From Pseudobutyrivibrio ruminis (GTDB taxonomy: Bacteria; Bacillota; Clostridia; Lachnospirales; Lachnospiraceae): 64,000 bases of DNA. The notes under the pieces were generated by a model, which worked only from the letters and a program-made list of their open reading frames with translations, was not told where the DNA came from and did not search any database. The stretch spans positions 35,726 to 99,725 of the forward strand of contig SVES01000006.1 in assembly GCA_015057305.1 (NCBI GenBank). The letters run 5' to 3'. The position numbers were made by a program, and so were the translations under genes. Of this stretch, positions 10,167 to 19,113 are shown piece after piece. The first letter of the stretch is position 1. Each line of letters begins with the position of its first letter.

Positions 10167-10198
10167 GGAATCTACTGTTGACAGTAGATTCCTTTTTT
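10167..10198 (+). terminator. Strong terminator shared by convergent genes
   Basis: Perfect 11-bp stem GGAATCTACTG/CAGTAGATTCC (10167-10177, 10182-10192), TTGA loop and six Ts. The last Ts overlap the stop codon of the converging histidine kinase gene. The T-run favours + strand termination; on the - strand the run after the stem is short. Confidence 0.92.
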
Positions 10199-11546
10199 AC
10201 AACGGAAATTTTAGCTCTAAAGTAAATGTTGTAGGAGTGGTTTTTACAAGACTACTTCCACCTTGGCGCTTCATTAGAGATGATATACTAATGAGACCGA
10301 TTTTGGAGCTTTCGTTTATTCTTGGAACATCTCTTATCTGGTTAGTAAAGGAGAGGAGAGCATAATCATCTTCTTTAGAAATAGTAATATCTACAGGCAT
10401 TGTCTCATCGGCATATTTATCTATATTCGTAAATACGTTATTAAATATTCTTAGGATATCATCTGTGTTAACACGTATTGTGAAATCCTCTTTGGCCTCG
10501 TTTACATTAAATCTGAAGTCCTTCTCCATTAGAGGAGGAGTAAATTCAGATATAAGCTGCATAAATAGATCCATGCCGCTATATTCACTTAGAGCTTCAG
10601 CAGGGCGCATAGGATTTGGGTCAAAGGCAAGGAAGTATTCAAATAGTCTGTCTGACATTTCCTTGATTTGAAGGCAGGTGTTTAAAGCATTACCTATATA
10701 TTTATCCATTTCCTCAGGAGAGTTATAGTGATGCTCCTTTAATATTTCCAGGTAACCCATCTGCGTGGTTAGTGGAGTGCGTAAATCATGGGAAAGAGCA
10801 GTAACAAGGCTGTTATTAGCTTGTAAAGCTTTTTTCTCATTTTCCATTTGGGAAGCAAGAGCTACGCACATGGAATTAAGGCTTTCAGCCACATGAGCAA
10901 TTTCATCATCACCCTTTACAGGAATGTTGTAATTAAGGTCCCCCCCTTCAAGGATATTAATGCCATAGGTGACCTCTTTTATGTAGTGAATTCTTTTTCG
11001 AACCAACATAGTTATAATTAAAATTATAAGAGCGCCACTTATAAACAAATTAATAATTTGAATTTTAGTATTAAGGTCATATTGGAAGTCTTCAAAGCAT
11101 TTCAAGTTACAGTCCCCGTCAGCAAGGGTGATAGTATAACTGTAGCTATAAGGATTGTAGAAATAAGATTCTTCTATGAGCTCCTGATTATAAGCTGATA
11201 TAGTGGCAGCTTCGTCAGAAGTATAGTCAACATAAAAGTTATAGACAATCTGTCCGTCCTTTTCTATATAGAAGTATACAAGGGGATGTTTTTTAGACCA
11301 TTTATATATTTCCACAGGTTGGTCAGAAGAAATATTATTATCCGTAATATACTGCTGTAGCTCGTCAATAGTGGCATCTAGCCTCTTTGGAATATATGTG
11401 GCTGTAACCCACTTGGATTGGATAAATGCATAGTTGACTTGCTGTAAGGCTATGTAAGTAACTATGCCAATTCCAAGGCCTAACAGTATAGTAAGCCATA
11501 GCTCTAGATATAATGTTTTTACAGATAAAGCCTTTAACTTTTTCAT
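10197..11546 (-). CDS. Sensor histidine kinase, HAMP type
   Basis: A 449-residue membrane kinase. Helices at about 12-36 and 162-184 enclose a roughly 125-residue extracellular sensor domain; a HAMP linker follows. Phospho-acceptor is His253 in ALSHDLRTPLT. The ATPase domain has an N-box (NNVFTNIDKY), but the usual DxGxG loop is replaced by a TNQI segment and the later box reads SKIGLISISSLMKRQGG, a form common in clostridial kinases. ATG overlaps the response-regulator stop as ATGA, so the two are co-translated. Lying between two export operons, it most likely senses the exported or a membrane-active compound. Confidence 0.92.
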   Translation of the reverse strand: MKKLKALSVKTLYLELWLTILLGLGIGIVTYIALQQVNYAFIQSKWVTATYIPKRLDATIDELQQYITDNNISSDQPVEIYKWSKKHPLVYFYIEKDGQIVYNFYVDYTSDEAATISAYNQELIEESYFYNPYSYSYTITLADGDCNLKCFEDFQYDLNTKIQIINLFISGALIILIITMLVRKRIHYIKEVTYGINILEGGDLNYNIPVKGDDEIAHVAESLNSMCVALASQMENEKKALQANNSLVTALSHDLRTPLTTQMGYLEILKEHHYNSPEEMDKYIGNALNTCLQIKEMSDRLFEYFLAFDPNPMRPAEALSEYSGMDLFMQLISEFTPPLMEKDFRFNVNEAKEDFTIRVNTDDILRIFNNVFTNIDKYADETMPVDITISKEDDYALLSFTNQIRDVPRINESSKIGLISISSLMKRQGGSSLVKTTPTTFTLELKFPL

Positions 11547-12253
11547 TGCAATTTATAACCCTTTCCCCACACTGTAAGAAGATGAGTTGGTTTTGATGGA
11601 TCCTCCTCAATTTTGGTTCGCAAGTTTCTGATGTGAACCATTATTGTAGCATTAGAGCTGTAGAAATAAGGTTCATTCCAAATGCTTTCGTAAATTAGTT
11701 GGGCTGGGAAAACTCTGCCAGGGCTTTCTATTAATAGTTTGAGTATCTGGTATTCCAGCTCAGACAAATCAATTGGCTTTTCAATACCATCGGAATCTAT
11801 TAAATGCACCTCATTTCTATCCTTGGCAACCTTAAAAATATCATAAGTAAAGAAATTATCAGTAGGTGCGTTTTCTTTTCCCTTATAAACATAATAGCGG
11901 CGAAGCATGGATTTTACTCTTGCAGTTAATTCGCTATGAGAAAATGGTTTTGTAAGATAATCGTCTGCGCCAATAAGAAGCCCTAAGGATTTGTCAGAAT
12001 CAGTCCCCTTTGCTGTGAGAAATAGAATAGGCATCTGATAATTCTTGCGGACCTCTTTGCACACATCAAGACCAGACATTCCTGGCATCATAATATCAAG
12101 AATTATCAAATCTATTGAATCATCCACAAGGGCAAGTGCGGTCCTACCGTCAGGGGCTTCTATAATAGTAAAGCCCTCACTTTCCAAAAGTATATGCAAT
12201 ATATTTCTTATTTCTTCGTTGTCATCTACAACCAAAATTTTCTGATTTCCCAT
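11543..12253 (-). CDS. OmpR/PhoB-family response regulator
   Basis: A 236-residue regulator with a receiver domain (1-120, acidic pocket Asp10-Asp11, phospho-acceptor Asp53 in ILDIMMPGMSG, Lys in YLTKPF) and a C-terminal winged helix ending in VWGKGYKLQ. GTG 12259 is in frame, but ATG 12253 follows AGAGG with 5-nt spacing and is preferred. It is divergent from the second export operon and its promoter region contains ordered TTTAGA half-sites, the likely target. Confidence 0.93.
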   Translation of the reverse strand: MGNQKILVVDDNEEIRNILHILLESEGFTIIEAPDGRTALALVDDSIDLIILDIMMPGMSGLDVCKEVRKNYQMPILFLTAKGTDSDKSLGLLIGADDYLTKPFSHSELTARVKSMLRRYYVYKGKENAPTDNFFTYDIFKVAKDRNEVHLIDSDGIEKPIDLSELEYQILKLLIESPGRVFPAQLIYESIWNEPYFYSSNATIMVHIRNLRTKIEEDPSKPTHLLTVWGKGYKLQ

Positions 12254-12327
12254 AAGCACCTCTATTTAAACCTTGCTTGATTGTATAGTAACACAAAAAC
12301 TGTGAAGAAATATTTAAAATGGCTTTT

Positions 12328-12383
12328 TTTAGATTTCTTTAGATTTGTATAAGGAATTTCTTTAGAGTTGCCCTGCATACTAT
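12328..12383 (+). promoter_or_regulatory. Candidate response-regulator operator and promoter
   Basis: TTTAGA occurs at 12328, 12338 and 12361, with a weaker ATAAGG near 12349, giving about one half-site per helical turn. The longer word TTTCTTTAGA is exactly repeated at 12334 and 12357. The last copy ends 11 bp before a -10-like TACTAT (12378-12383) and there is no good -35 box, as expected for an activator of the PhoB type. Binding by the adjacent regulator is inference. Confidence 0.55.
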
Positions 12384-12420
12384 TTTTGTAATGAAAACCG
12401 CTTATGGGAGGACATATTAA

Positions 12421-14295
12421 ATGAAGTTAAAAGAAATAATTTCAAAAATTAATTTTGTAGGAAATACTGAAAAAGAGTATTTGGACGATGAGATAGATGC
12501 AAGCCTAGATGAGGAGATTTCTGATAAAGACAAAAAGCTATTTAAAAAGCTTAACAAAAAAGTGATAGCTGCTATGGTTGCAGCAGCATTGATTATTACT
12601 GCTATAGTGGGCGCTACAGGTGTTAGGCATGTCTTTGCATCATCAAATGAAGCAGAACAGTACACACCAATTGTGGAGGTTACAAAGCAGGATGTTCAAA
12701 AGACCTTGAGCGCAACTGGAACTATCATTTCAGCTGAAGAGAGTGGACAGTTTGCAACTGTTTCAGGCAGTTATCCTGTAGAAGAAGTGTATGTCAAGGT
12801 AGGAGATGTTGTAAAGAAGGGAGATCCACTTTACAAGCTAGACATGAGCACCATGGAGGAAACTCTTTCATATCAGCAGCAGGCTCTTAATATTCAAAAT
12901 CAGCAGAATGATATTTCTAAAGGAAATGCCGAAAGAGCACTTCAGTCCTCCATGGAAAATGGAGCTATAAAGGTAAACGAGGCCAATGCCAGTGTGGATG
13001 ATGCAAAAAGAGCTCAAAAGGATGCAGCAGATGCAAAGCAAAAGGCTATAGATAGCAAAAATGCGGCAGAGGCTTCTGCAAACAGTGCTATTGACAGTGC
13101 CAAGGCCGAGCTTGATGCGGCAAATGCAGCAGTAAATAGTGCCAAGGCAGCCTTAGATTCAGCTAATGCTAATAAAAGTGCAAATGATGCAAAAATTAAT
13201 GAGTGGAAGAATAAGATTTCTAAGCTTGAGACACAGAAAAGTGAATTATCATCAAGTGATGATGCTGATTCTATCATTCAACTACAGGAGATAAATGCAG
13301 AGATTGCAACTATTAACAGTGAGATAGCATCTCTTGGTGCGGATGTTTCAGCCCAGCAGAAGGCATATAATGATGCAGTTGCAAATGCTAACGCAAAGCA
13401 GATTGCCTATAATAATGCAGTTAATTCAAAAAAGGTAGATGACTCTGCAATAAAGGATGCAGATAGGCAAATCGAAAAAGCTAATCAGGCATATAACAAT
13501 GCAGTAGCTAATGTGGGAAATACACAAAATAGCGCAAACGAGGAAATTGCTAATCAATATCAGGCAATAAAGTCAAGTGACTTATCTGCTCAGTCAAGTA
13601 CCCTATCATCCCAGCAAGAAATTGCTAAATCAAAGGAAGAGCTTTCAAAAGCGGTAGTTTATGCTAGCCAGGATGGAACGGTCACCAATGTAAATATTGT
13701 AAAGGGGCAAACCTATTCTGGAACAGATGCAGTGGTTATTGATAATGTAACAAATCTCAAGGCTACAGCAGATATTGATGAGGGACAGATTCCTCAGATT
13801 GCAATGGGGCAAAAGGTTCAGATTAAAACGGATGCTACAGGTGATGATATATTAGAGGGTACAGTAACCTTCGTTTCACCAACTGCCACAAAAAACAGCA
13901 CAAAAACAACTGATGGAGCTTCTACCACAGCCTCTGTATCAAAGAGCCGCGCTACATATAGAGTAGATGTTTCATTAGATAACACTAATGAAAATTTAAG
14001 GCTTGGTATGACTGCCAGAATGACATTTATTACAGCATCGGCAAAGGATGCACTTGTTGTTCCTTCCTCTGATATACAAACAGATGCTGATGGAAACAAA
14101 TATGTAGTAGTTCAAAAGGCAAATGGAACTACAGAAAATGTGACAATCACTACTGGAATCTCCGATGATTTTTATACTGAAATTAAGGAGGGCACTATTA
14201 AAGAAGGAGATACAATTCTAGAAGCGGGACTGGATGGTAGTGCAGATGCGGTACTTGAAGATATGGGAGCAGACGGAGGTATCTATTTTGAGTAA
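12421..14295 (+). CDS. MacA-like membrane-fusion protein with long coiled coil
   Basis: A 624-residue adaptor with a cytoplasmic N-terminus of about 48 residues, one helix (about 49-74), a split lipoyl-like domain (about 85-125 and 410-440) and an unusually long Ala/Asn/Lys-rich coiled-coil hairpin between them. The C-terminal part has barrel motifs (VEEVYVKVGD... and VVPSSDIQTDADG). It should bridge the MacB-like permease and the cell wall. GGGAGG precedes ATG 12421. The next gene's TTG start lies inside its last codons. Confidence 0.9.
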   Translation: MKLKEIISKINFVGNTEKEYLDDEIDASLDEEISDKDKKLFKKLNKKVIAAMVAAALIITAIVGATGVRHVFASSNEAEQYTPIVEVTKQDVQKTLSATGTIISAEESGQFATVSGSYPVEEVYVKVGDVVKKGDPLYKLDMSTMEETLSYQQQALNIQNQQNDISKGNAERALQSSMENGAIKVNEANASVDDAKRAQKDAADAKQKAIDSKNAAEASANSAIDSAKAELDAANAAVNSAKAALDSANANKSANDAKINEWKNKISKLETQKSELSSSDDADSIIQLQEINAEIATINSEIASLGADVSAQQKAYNDAVANANAKQIAYNNAVNSKKVDDSAIKDADRQIEKANQAYNNAVANVGNTQNSANEEIANQYQAIKSSDLSAQSSTLSSQQEIAKSKEELSKAVVYASQDGTVTNVNIVKGQTYSGTDAVVIDNVTNLKATADIDEGQIPQIAMGQKVQIKTDATGDDILEGTVTFVSPTATKNSTKTTDGASTTASVSKSRATYRVDVSLDNTNENLRLGMTARMTFITASAKDALVVPSSDIQTDADGNKYVVVQKANGTTENVTITTGISDDFYTEIKEGTIKEGDTILEAGLDGSADAVLEDMGADGGIYFE

Positions 14296-15001
14296 TGACA
14301 TTTTGCTACAGGCTAGAAATATTAAAAAAAGCTACTATGTTGGCACACCTAACGAACTGGAAATTCTTCATGGAATTGATTTAGATATTCGAAAGGGAGA
14401 ATTTGTTTCTATAGTAGGTCAGTCAGGCTCAGGAAAAAGTACCCTAATGAATATTCTTGGTATTCTAGATAGACAGACTTCGGGAGAATATATTCTTGAT
14501 GGTGTTGATATTACAAAGGCTCCAAATAAGGCTTTATCCTCTTTACGTAACAAACATATTGGATTTGTATTTCAGACCTACAATCTAATTGCCAGGACAG
14601 ATGCCATTGCAAATGTTGAGATGCCAATGCTTTATGCAGGCATATCAGAAAAGAAAAGGAGGGCTAGAGCCATTGAACTTCTAGAAATGGTTGGAATGGG
14701 TGAGAGAATGCATCATACACCTGATGAGCTTTCAGGGGGACAAAAGCAGAGAGTTGCTATTGCCCGCGCTATGGCAAATAATCCAGATATAATTCTGGCG
14801 GATGAACCTACAGGCGCCCTTGATTCCAAGACAGGACGTCTTGTCATGGATATATTCCATGAGCTTCATGAGAAGCAAGGCAAGACAATTGTGCTTATTA
14901 CCCATTCAAATGAGCTTGCAGCAGAGACACCTAGAATAATTACAATTAGCGATGGAAATATTGTCTCGGAAAAAATAAATAATAGGGAAGGAGTCGCATA
15001 A
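14288..15001 (+). CDS. ABC transporter ATPase (MacB type)
   Basis: A 237-residue ATPase with Walker [10 protein letters not shown] (44-52), Q-loop VFQTYNL, signature LSGGQKQR, Walker [12 protein letters not shown] and switch ITHSNE. An upstream in-frame start at 14234 is possible, but TTG 14288 sits 8 nt past GGAGG (14275-14279) and gives the standard N-terminus, so I place the start there; it overlaps the adaptor gene by 8 nt. The stop overlaps the permease ATG by one base (TAATG), a sign of coupled translation. Confidence 0.92.
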   Translation: MSNDILLQARNIKKSYYVGTPNELEILHGIDLDIRKGEFVSIVGQSGSGKSTLMNILGILDRQTSGEYILDGVDITKAPNKALSSLRNKHIGFVFQTYNLIARTDAIANVEMPMLYAGISEKKRRARAIELLEMVGMGERMHHTPDELSGGQKQRVAIARAMANNPDIILADEPTGALDSKTGRLVMDIFHELHEKQGKTIVLITHSNELAAETPRIITISDGNIVSEKINNREGVA

Positions 15002-16257
15002 TGATTAAGGAAAACTGTAAGCTTGCAATCATCAGTATAAAAGCCAACAAGATGCGAGCCTTTCTAACTATGCTTGGAATAATCATTGGTGTTTGCGCAG
15101 TAATTGCAATAATGACAGTGGGAAATTCTATGACAGCTGATGTAAAAAAGCAGCTGGAAAGCTATGGTGTTCAAAATATTACAGTCTATATGAATCCAGT
15201 GGATTATAATGCTGAGCTTAGTGAAGCCGATTATCAGGCAATGTCATTAAAGCCTGAAACCTTACATAGTCTTGCTAAGCAGTTTGATGGAAGAATTGCA
15301 GCAATTGCCGTTCAGTCTCAGGCTGGTTCAGGTACAGTAATACAGGATGGCAATAAGGCCAATGTGGATATCAATGGAGTAAGTGCAGGCTACTTTAAAG
15401 CAAATAACGTAAAGCTGATTAATGGAAATACCTTCACGGAATTTGACTATGAGCAAGGCAAGAATACTGCTATTATTTCAGATAAATTTGTTGAGCAGTT
15501 ATATGGCAGTAACTATAAAAAGGAAAATATGCTTGGCAAAGAAATAGAAGTAAATATAGATGATGAGTATATGAATTTAACTGTAATTGGTATATACGAA
15601 TTTAAGCAAGAGGGAAGTATGATGCGAGGAAACAACAAAAATATTAGCACCTCTGTGTATATTCCCCTTAAGAATGCATGGAATTTTACTCATGATGAAA
15701 CAATCTTTGACGCAACTGTTGTTGCAGCAGAAGGGGAAGATGCTATAGTCCTTGCGGGCGAAGTCAAAGAATACTTAACCAATTTATTAGCAAATACCCT
15801 AGGTGACAAATTCATAGTTGATGCCTACAGTAATCAATCTATGATTAAAGAAAACGAAAAGACAATGAATCAGATGACAATGGCAATCTCCATGATAGCA
15901 GCCATTGCACTTATAGTTGGCGGAATAGGTGTCATGAACATTATGACAGTATCTATTACAGAGCGTACTAGAGAAATCGGCACCCGTAAAGCCCTTGGAG
16001 CACCTGATTCTATGATAATGCTTCAATTCATTAGTGAAGCCATTATTATTTGCCTAATCGGTGGAATAATAGGTATTATCCTAGGCCTTATTCTAGGCAA
16101 CGTGGCAGTTCATTTTATGGGGTATACGCCACATATATCGATTGCAAGTATCTATATGTCTGTAGGGTTCTCAATGGCTATTGGTGTGTTTTTTGGCTAC
16201 TCCCCAGCCAAACACGCCGCCAATATGAACCCAATTGATGCCTTACGCTATGAATAG
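15001..16257 (+). CDS. MacB-like FtsX permease
   Basis: A 418-residue permease with the four-helix MacB layout: one N-terminal helix (about 18-42), a large extracellular domain (about 45-285) and three helices (about 295-320, 345-370, 380-400). ITERTREIGTRKALGA is the conserved cytoplasmic coupling motif. With the two preceding genes it makes a complete tripartite-like exporter, probably for peptides. Its TAG stop is the first base triplet of an inverted repeat shared with the converging thioesterase gene. Confidence 0.93.
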   Translation: MIKENCKLAIISIKANKMRAFLTMLGIIIGVCAVIAIMTVGNSMTADVKKQLESYGVQNITVYMNPVDYNAELSEADYQAMSLKPETLHSLAKQFDGRIAAIAVQSQAGSGTVIQDGNKANVDINGVSAGYFKANNVKLINGNTFTEFDYEQGKNTAIISDKFVEQLYGSNYKKENMLGKEIEVNIDDEYMNLTVIGIYEFKQEGSMMRGNNKNISTSVYIPLKNAWNFTHDETIFDATVVAAEGEDAIVLAGEVKEYLTNLLANTLGDKFIVDAYSNQSMIKENEKTMNQMTMAISMIAAIALIVGGIGVMNIMTVSITERTREIGTRKALGAPDSMIMLQFISEAIIICLIGGIIGIILGLILGNVAVHFMGYTPHISIASIYMSVGFSMAIGVFFGYSPAKHAANMNPIDALRYE

Positions 16258-16339
16258 CCGCCCCCTAGGTCTACGCATTGGTCATGCAGTACCATAACAG
16301 GCGGAATGAGTGAATCCTAGGAAGCTGCAGGGACGGCTA
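16255..16339. repeat. Imperfect palindrome covering two convergent stop codons
   Basis: Left arm TAGCCGCCCCCTAGG (16255-16269) and right arm CCTAGGAAGCTGCAGGGACGGCTA (two blocks, 16316-16339) are inverted copies with an 8-base insertion and one extra base on the right. An inner ACGCATT/AATGAGT pair extends it. Each arm begins with the TAG stop of one convergent gene. It may be a bidirectional hairpin; no T-run is present. Confidence 0.5.
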
Positions 16340-16714
16340 GTTTTGAGCTTTTGCCATGAATTTGGCGTTGTCGATGATGAAGCGTTCGTGGGTGCCGCTA
16401 CCTATGATATTGTCGCCGTCGAAGCATTTTACTTCAAATACGAGACGACGTCTGTCGATTTCTATGAGAGTAGCCTCGCAGGTGATGGTGTGACCGATTG
16501 CTGATGCACGGTCGTGGGTGATGTCAACCTTTGTGCCAACACTGCCTTCACCTTCGCCAAGCTCTGGCTGGATCATTTTCCAGCAGGTTTCCTCCATGAG
16601 AGAGAGCATTGCTGGTGTGGCAAAAACCTCTAAGGCACCACTGCAGAAGGCTTTAGCTGTGTTCTGCTGGGTTACTGTAGTTTGGGCTTTGCCCTTCATT
16701 CCTATTTCTAACAT
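16337..16714 (-). CDS. FlK-like hot-dog thioesterase
   Basis: A 125-residue single-domain hot-dog protein. Thr33 (FATPAML), Glu41 (LMEETC) and His67 (DITHDRAS) are spaced 8 and 26 residues apart, exactly as Thr42/Glu50/His76 of fluoroacetyl-CoA thioesterase FlK, so acyl-CoA hydrolysis is likely. Fluoroacetate is an unlikely substrate here; this subgroup is widespread and poorly characterised. The gene is monocistronic, converges on the macB-like gene and diverges from queT. Confidence 0.82.
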   Translation of the reverse strand: MLEIGMKGKAQTTVTQQNTAKAFCSGALEVFATPAMLSLMEETCWKMIQPELGEGEGSVGTKVDITHDRASAIGHTITCEATLIEIDRRRLVFEVKCFDGDNIIGSGTHERFIIDNAKFMAKAQN

Positions 16715-16748
16715 ATTGTTTGTCCTTTCGATGATAGTGTTCTATTGT

Positions 16749-16777
16749 TTGTATATTAGCTATTTTTGTGCTATAAT
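16749..16777 (+). promoter_or_regulatory. Vegetative promoter of queT
   Basis: TTGTAT (16749-16754), 17-bp spacer, perfect TATAAT (16772-16777). The predicted transcript starts about 16784, at the first base of the riboswitch. Confidence 0.75.
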
Positions 16778-16784
16778 TCAACTC

Positions 16785-16826
16785 CGTGAGTTCGTGACCA
16801 TCCTCACGTAAAACAAAACTAAGGAG
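16785..16826 (+). promoter_or_regulatory. preQ1-I riboswitch
   Basis: P1 is CGTGAG (16785-16790) with CTCACG (16803-16808); the loop TTCGTGACCATC has the conserved C and the ACC region, and the A-rich tail TAAAACAAAACTAAGGAG folds back as the pseudoknot strand. It matches the layout of known preQ1-I aptamers (loop TTCNAGC...ACC, tail ACAAAACTAAGG). The tail runs straight into the Shine-Dalgarno AAGGAG (16821-16826), so ligand binding should hide the ribosome site and reduce QueT translation. Confidence 0.85.
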
Positions 16827-16832
16827 AAAAAA

Positions 16833-17333
16833 ATGAATAAGAAAGTATTATTTATTTGTCAGGGTGCAATGATTGCAGCCATCTATGTTGTATTGACTTT
16901 ATTTATCAATACATTCAATCTTGCAAGTGGAGCTATTCAGGTTAGAATTTCAGAGGCTCTTTGCATTTTACCTATTTTTACACCAGCTGCTATACCAGGT
17001 TTATTTGTAGGTTGTTTATTATCAAATATAATGATGGGAAGTGCCATTTATGATATTATATTCGGTAGTCTAGCAACTTTAATTGGTGCTGTTGGAACTT
17101 ACTATCTTAGAAAGACAAGATTCCTATTTACACTTCCACCAGTTATAGCTAATGCGGTTATTATCCCATTTGTATTAAAGTTTGCATACGGCTTGACAGA
17201 TGCATTTTGGTTCCTTGTAGCAACAGTTGCTGCAGGAGAGATAATCTGTGTATGCATTATGGGTATGATTTTAAAGGCAGCTCTTTGGCCTGAAAGAAGA
17301 TTTATCTTTAGAAACGAAGAGGTTGCTGCTTAA
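16833..17333 (+). CDS. queT: QueT-family queuosine-precursor transporter
   Basis: A 166-residue protein with about five helices, matching the QueT S-component family of ECF importers that take up a queuosine precursor. The upstream preQ1 riboswitch independently supports this substrate class. The ECF energising module is not in the window. RBS AAGGAG is part of the riboswitch. argS follows after 19 nt with its own strong GGAGG site and may be co-transcribed. Confidence 0.92.
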   Translation: MNKKVLFICQGAMIAAIYVVLTLFINTFNLASGAIQVRISEALCILPIFTPAAIPGLFVGCLLSNIMMGSAIYDIIFGSLATLIGAVGTYYLRKTRFLFTLPPVIANAVIIPFVLKFAYGLTDAFWFLVATVAAGEIICVCIMGMILKAALWPERRFIFRNEEVAA

Positions 17334-17352
17334 TTAATTAACGGAGGACATT

Positions 17353-19113
17353 ATGAAAGAAATTCTAAAGCAGATTAAAGAAGTTGTTATCTGCGGTTTT
17401 AAGGATGCTGGATATGATGAAAAATTCGCTATGGTCACTTTGTCGAATCGTCCAGATCTTTGCCAGTTTCAGTGTAATGGAGCTATGGCCGCAGCAAAGG
17501 AGTATAAAAAAGCTCCAATTGCTATTGCAAATGAGGTTGTTGAAAGGCTTGCAGATAAGGCAATTTTTTCAAAATGCGAGGCATGTCCTCCAGGTTTTAT
17601 TAATATGAATTTGTCCGATGAATTCATCGCAGGCTTTGTTTCTGAAATGGCTGAGGACACAGAACGCTTTGGAGTAGACAAGGTTGCTTCACCTAAGAAG
17701 ATAATGATTGACTACGGCGGACCAAATGTTGCCAAGCCACTTCACGTTGGACATCTTCGTTCGGCTATTATTGGTGAATCTATTAAGCGTACAGCCAGAT
17801 TTATGGGTGATGAGGTTATCGGTGATGTGCATCTTGGAGACTGGGGTCTTCAGATGGGACTTATTATTACAGAATTAAAGCTTCGTAAGCCTGAGCTTTG
17901 CTATTTTGATGAAAATTATGATGGTGATTATCCTACCGAACCACCATTTACTATTTCAGAGCTTGAGGAAATATATCCATGTGCTTCTGGAAAGTCAAAG
18001 GAGGATGAGGCTTATAAAGAGGCCGCTATGACAGCTACCTATGAGCTTCAGCATGGAAGAAGAGGTTATCAGGCACTTCTTACACATATTCTTAATGTTT
18101 CAGTTAATGACCTTAAGCGTAACTACGAAAAGCTTGATGTTACCTTTGACCTTTGGAAGGGTGAAAGTGATGCTCAGCCTTATATCCCTGATATGGTTCA
18201 GAAGATGAAGGATGATGGCTTTGCCTATATTTCTGAGGGTGCTCTTGTAGTTGATGTTAAGGAAGATACAGATACAAAGGAAGTACCACCATGTATGATT
18301 CTAAAGTCAGATGGTGCATCACTATACAATACTACAGATCTTGCCACTATGGTTTGGAGAATGAAGGACTACAATCCTGATTCTATTGTTTATGTAGTAG
18401 ATAAGCGCCAGGAGCTTTACTTTACACAGGTATTCCGTTGCGCTAAAAAGACAGGCATCGTGCCAGCAGATAAAAATCTTTACTTTGTAGGCTTTGGTAC
18501 CATGAACGGTAAGGATGGAAAGCCATTTAAGACCCGTCAGGGTGGAGTAATGCGTCTTGAGTATCTCCTTAAAGAAGTAGAAGATAAGATGCTTGAGAAG
18601 ATTAGAGAGAATGGTACAATGAATGAGGAGGATGCTCTTAAAACAGCTCAAATCGTTGGCCTTTCTGCTATAAAATATGGAGATTTATCAAATCAGGCAT
18701 CTAAGGACTATATATTTGATATAGATAGATTTACTTCTGCTGAAGGAAATACAGGTCCATACATCCTGTACACAATTGTTAGATGTAAGTCAATTCTTGC
18801 AAAGGCAGGGGTTGATTCCTTTGAAGGAAAAATCCTTCCAGCACATTCAGATTCAGAACGTGGCTTACAGCTTGAACTTACAAAGTTTATGGCTGCTCTT
18901 ACAGCTGCATATGAGGATATGGCTCCTCACAAGATATGTGCATACATTTACGATTTGGCAAATGCTTTTAACAGATTCTACCATGATACAAAGATATTAG
19001 CTGAGGAGGATGAAGCCCTAAAGGCTAGTTACTTGAAGTTATTATGGCTCACTCGTAACGTCCTTGAGAAGTCAATTGACCTTCTTGGCTTTAAAGCACC
19101 GGAGCGTATGTAA
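17353..19113 (+). CDS. argS: Arginyl-tRNA synthetase
   Basis: A 586-residue class I aminoacyl-tRNA synthetase. The N-terminal Arg-specific domain covers about 1-105; HVGH (131-134) in KPLHVGHLRSAIIGES is the HIGH signature; KTRQGGVMRL stands at the KMSKS position, degenerate as usual in ArgRS; the C-terminal DALR anticodon-binding domain ends in a short KAPERM. It charges tRNA-Arg in the cytoplasm. ACGGAGGAC precedes ATG 17353. Stop overlaps the next ATG (TAATG). Confidence 0.96.
   Translation: MKEILKQIKEVVICGFKDAGYDEKFAMVTLSNRPDLCQFQCNGAMAAAKEYKKAPIAIANEVVERLADKAIFSKCEACPPGFINMNLSDEFIAGFVSEMAEDTERFGVDKVASPKKIMIDYGGPNVAKPLHVGHLRSAIIGESIKRTARFMGDEVIGDVHLGDWGLQMGLIITELKLRKPELCYFDENYDGDYPTEPPFTISELEEIYPCASGKSKEDEAYKEAAMTATYELQHGRRGYQALLTHILNVSVNDLKRNYEKLDVTFDLWKGESDAQPYIPDMVQKMKDDGFAYISEGALVVDVKEDTDTKEVPPCMILKSDGASLYNTTDLATMVWRMKDYNPDSIVYVVDKRQELYFTQVFRCAKKTGIVPADKNLYFVGFGTMNGKDGKPFKTRQGGVMRLEYLLKEVEDKMLEKIRENGTMNEEDALKTAQIVGLSAIKYGDLSNQASKDYIFDIDRFTSAEGNTGPYILYTIVRCKSILAKAGVDSFEGKILPAHSDSERGLQLELTKFMAALTAAYEDMAPHKICAYIYDLANAFNRFYHDTKILAEEDEALKASYLKLLWLTRNVLEKSIDLLGFKAPERM

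Noticed and set aside
16518..16811. 97-codon + strand ORF over the thioesterase and queT leader
   Set aside because: It runs antisense to the thioesterase and through the queT promoter and preQ1 riboswitch, with no ribosome site.
18322..18651. 109-codon antisense ORF within argS
   Set aside because: Antisense shadow of a conserved gene; no ribosome site, no recognisable protein.
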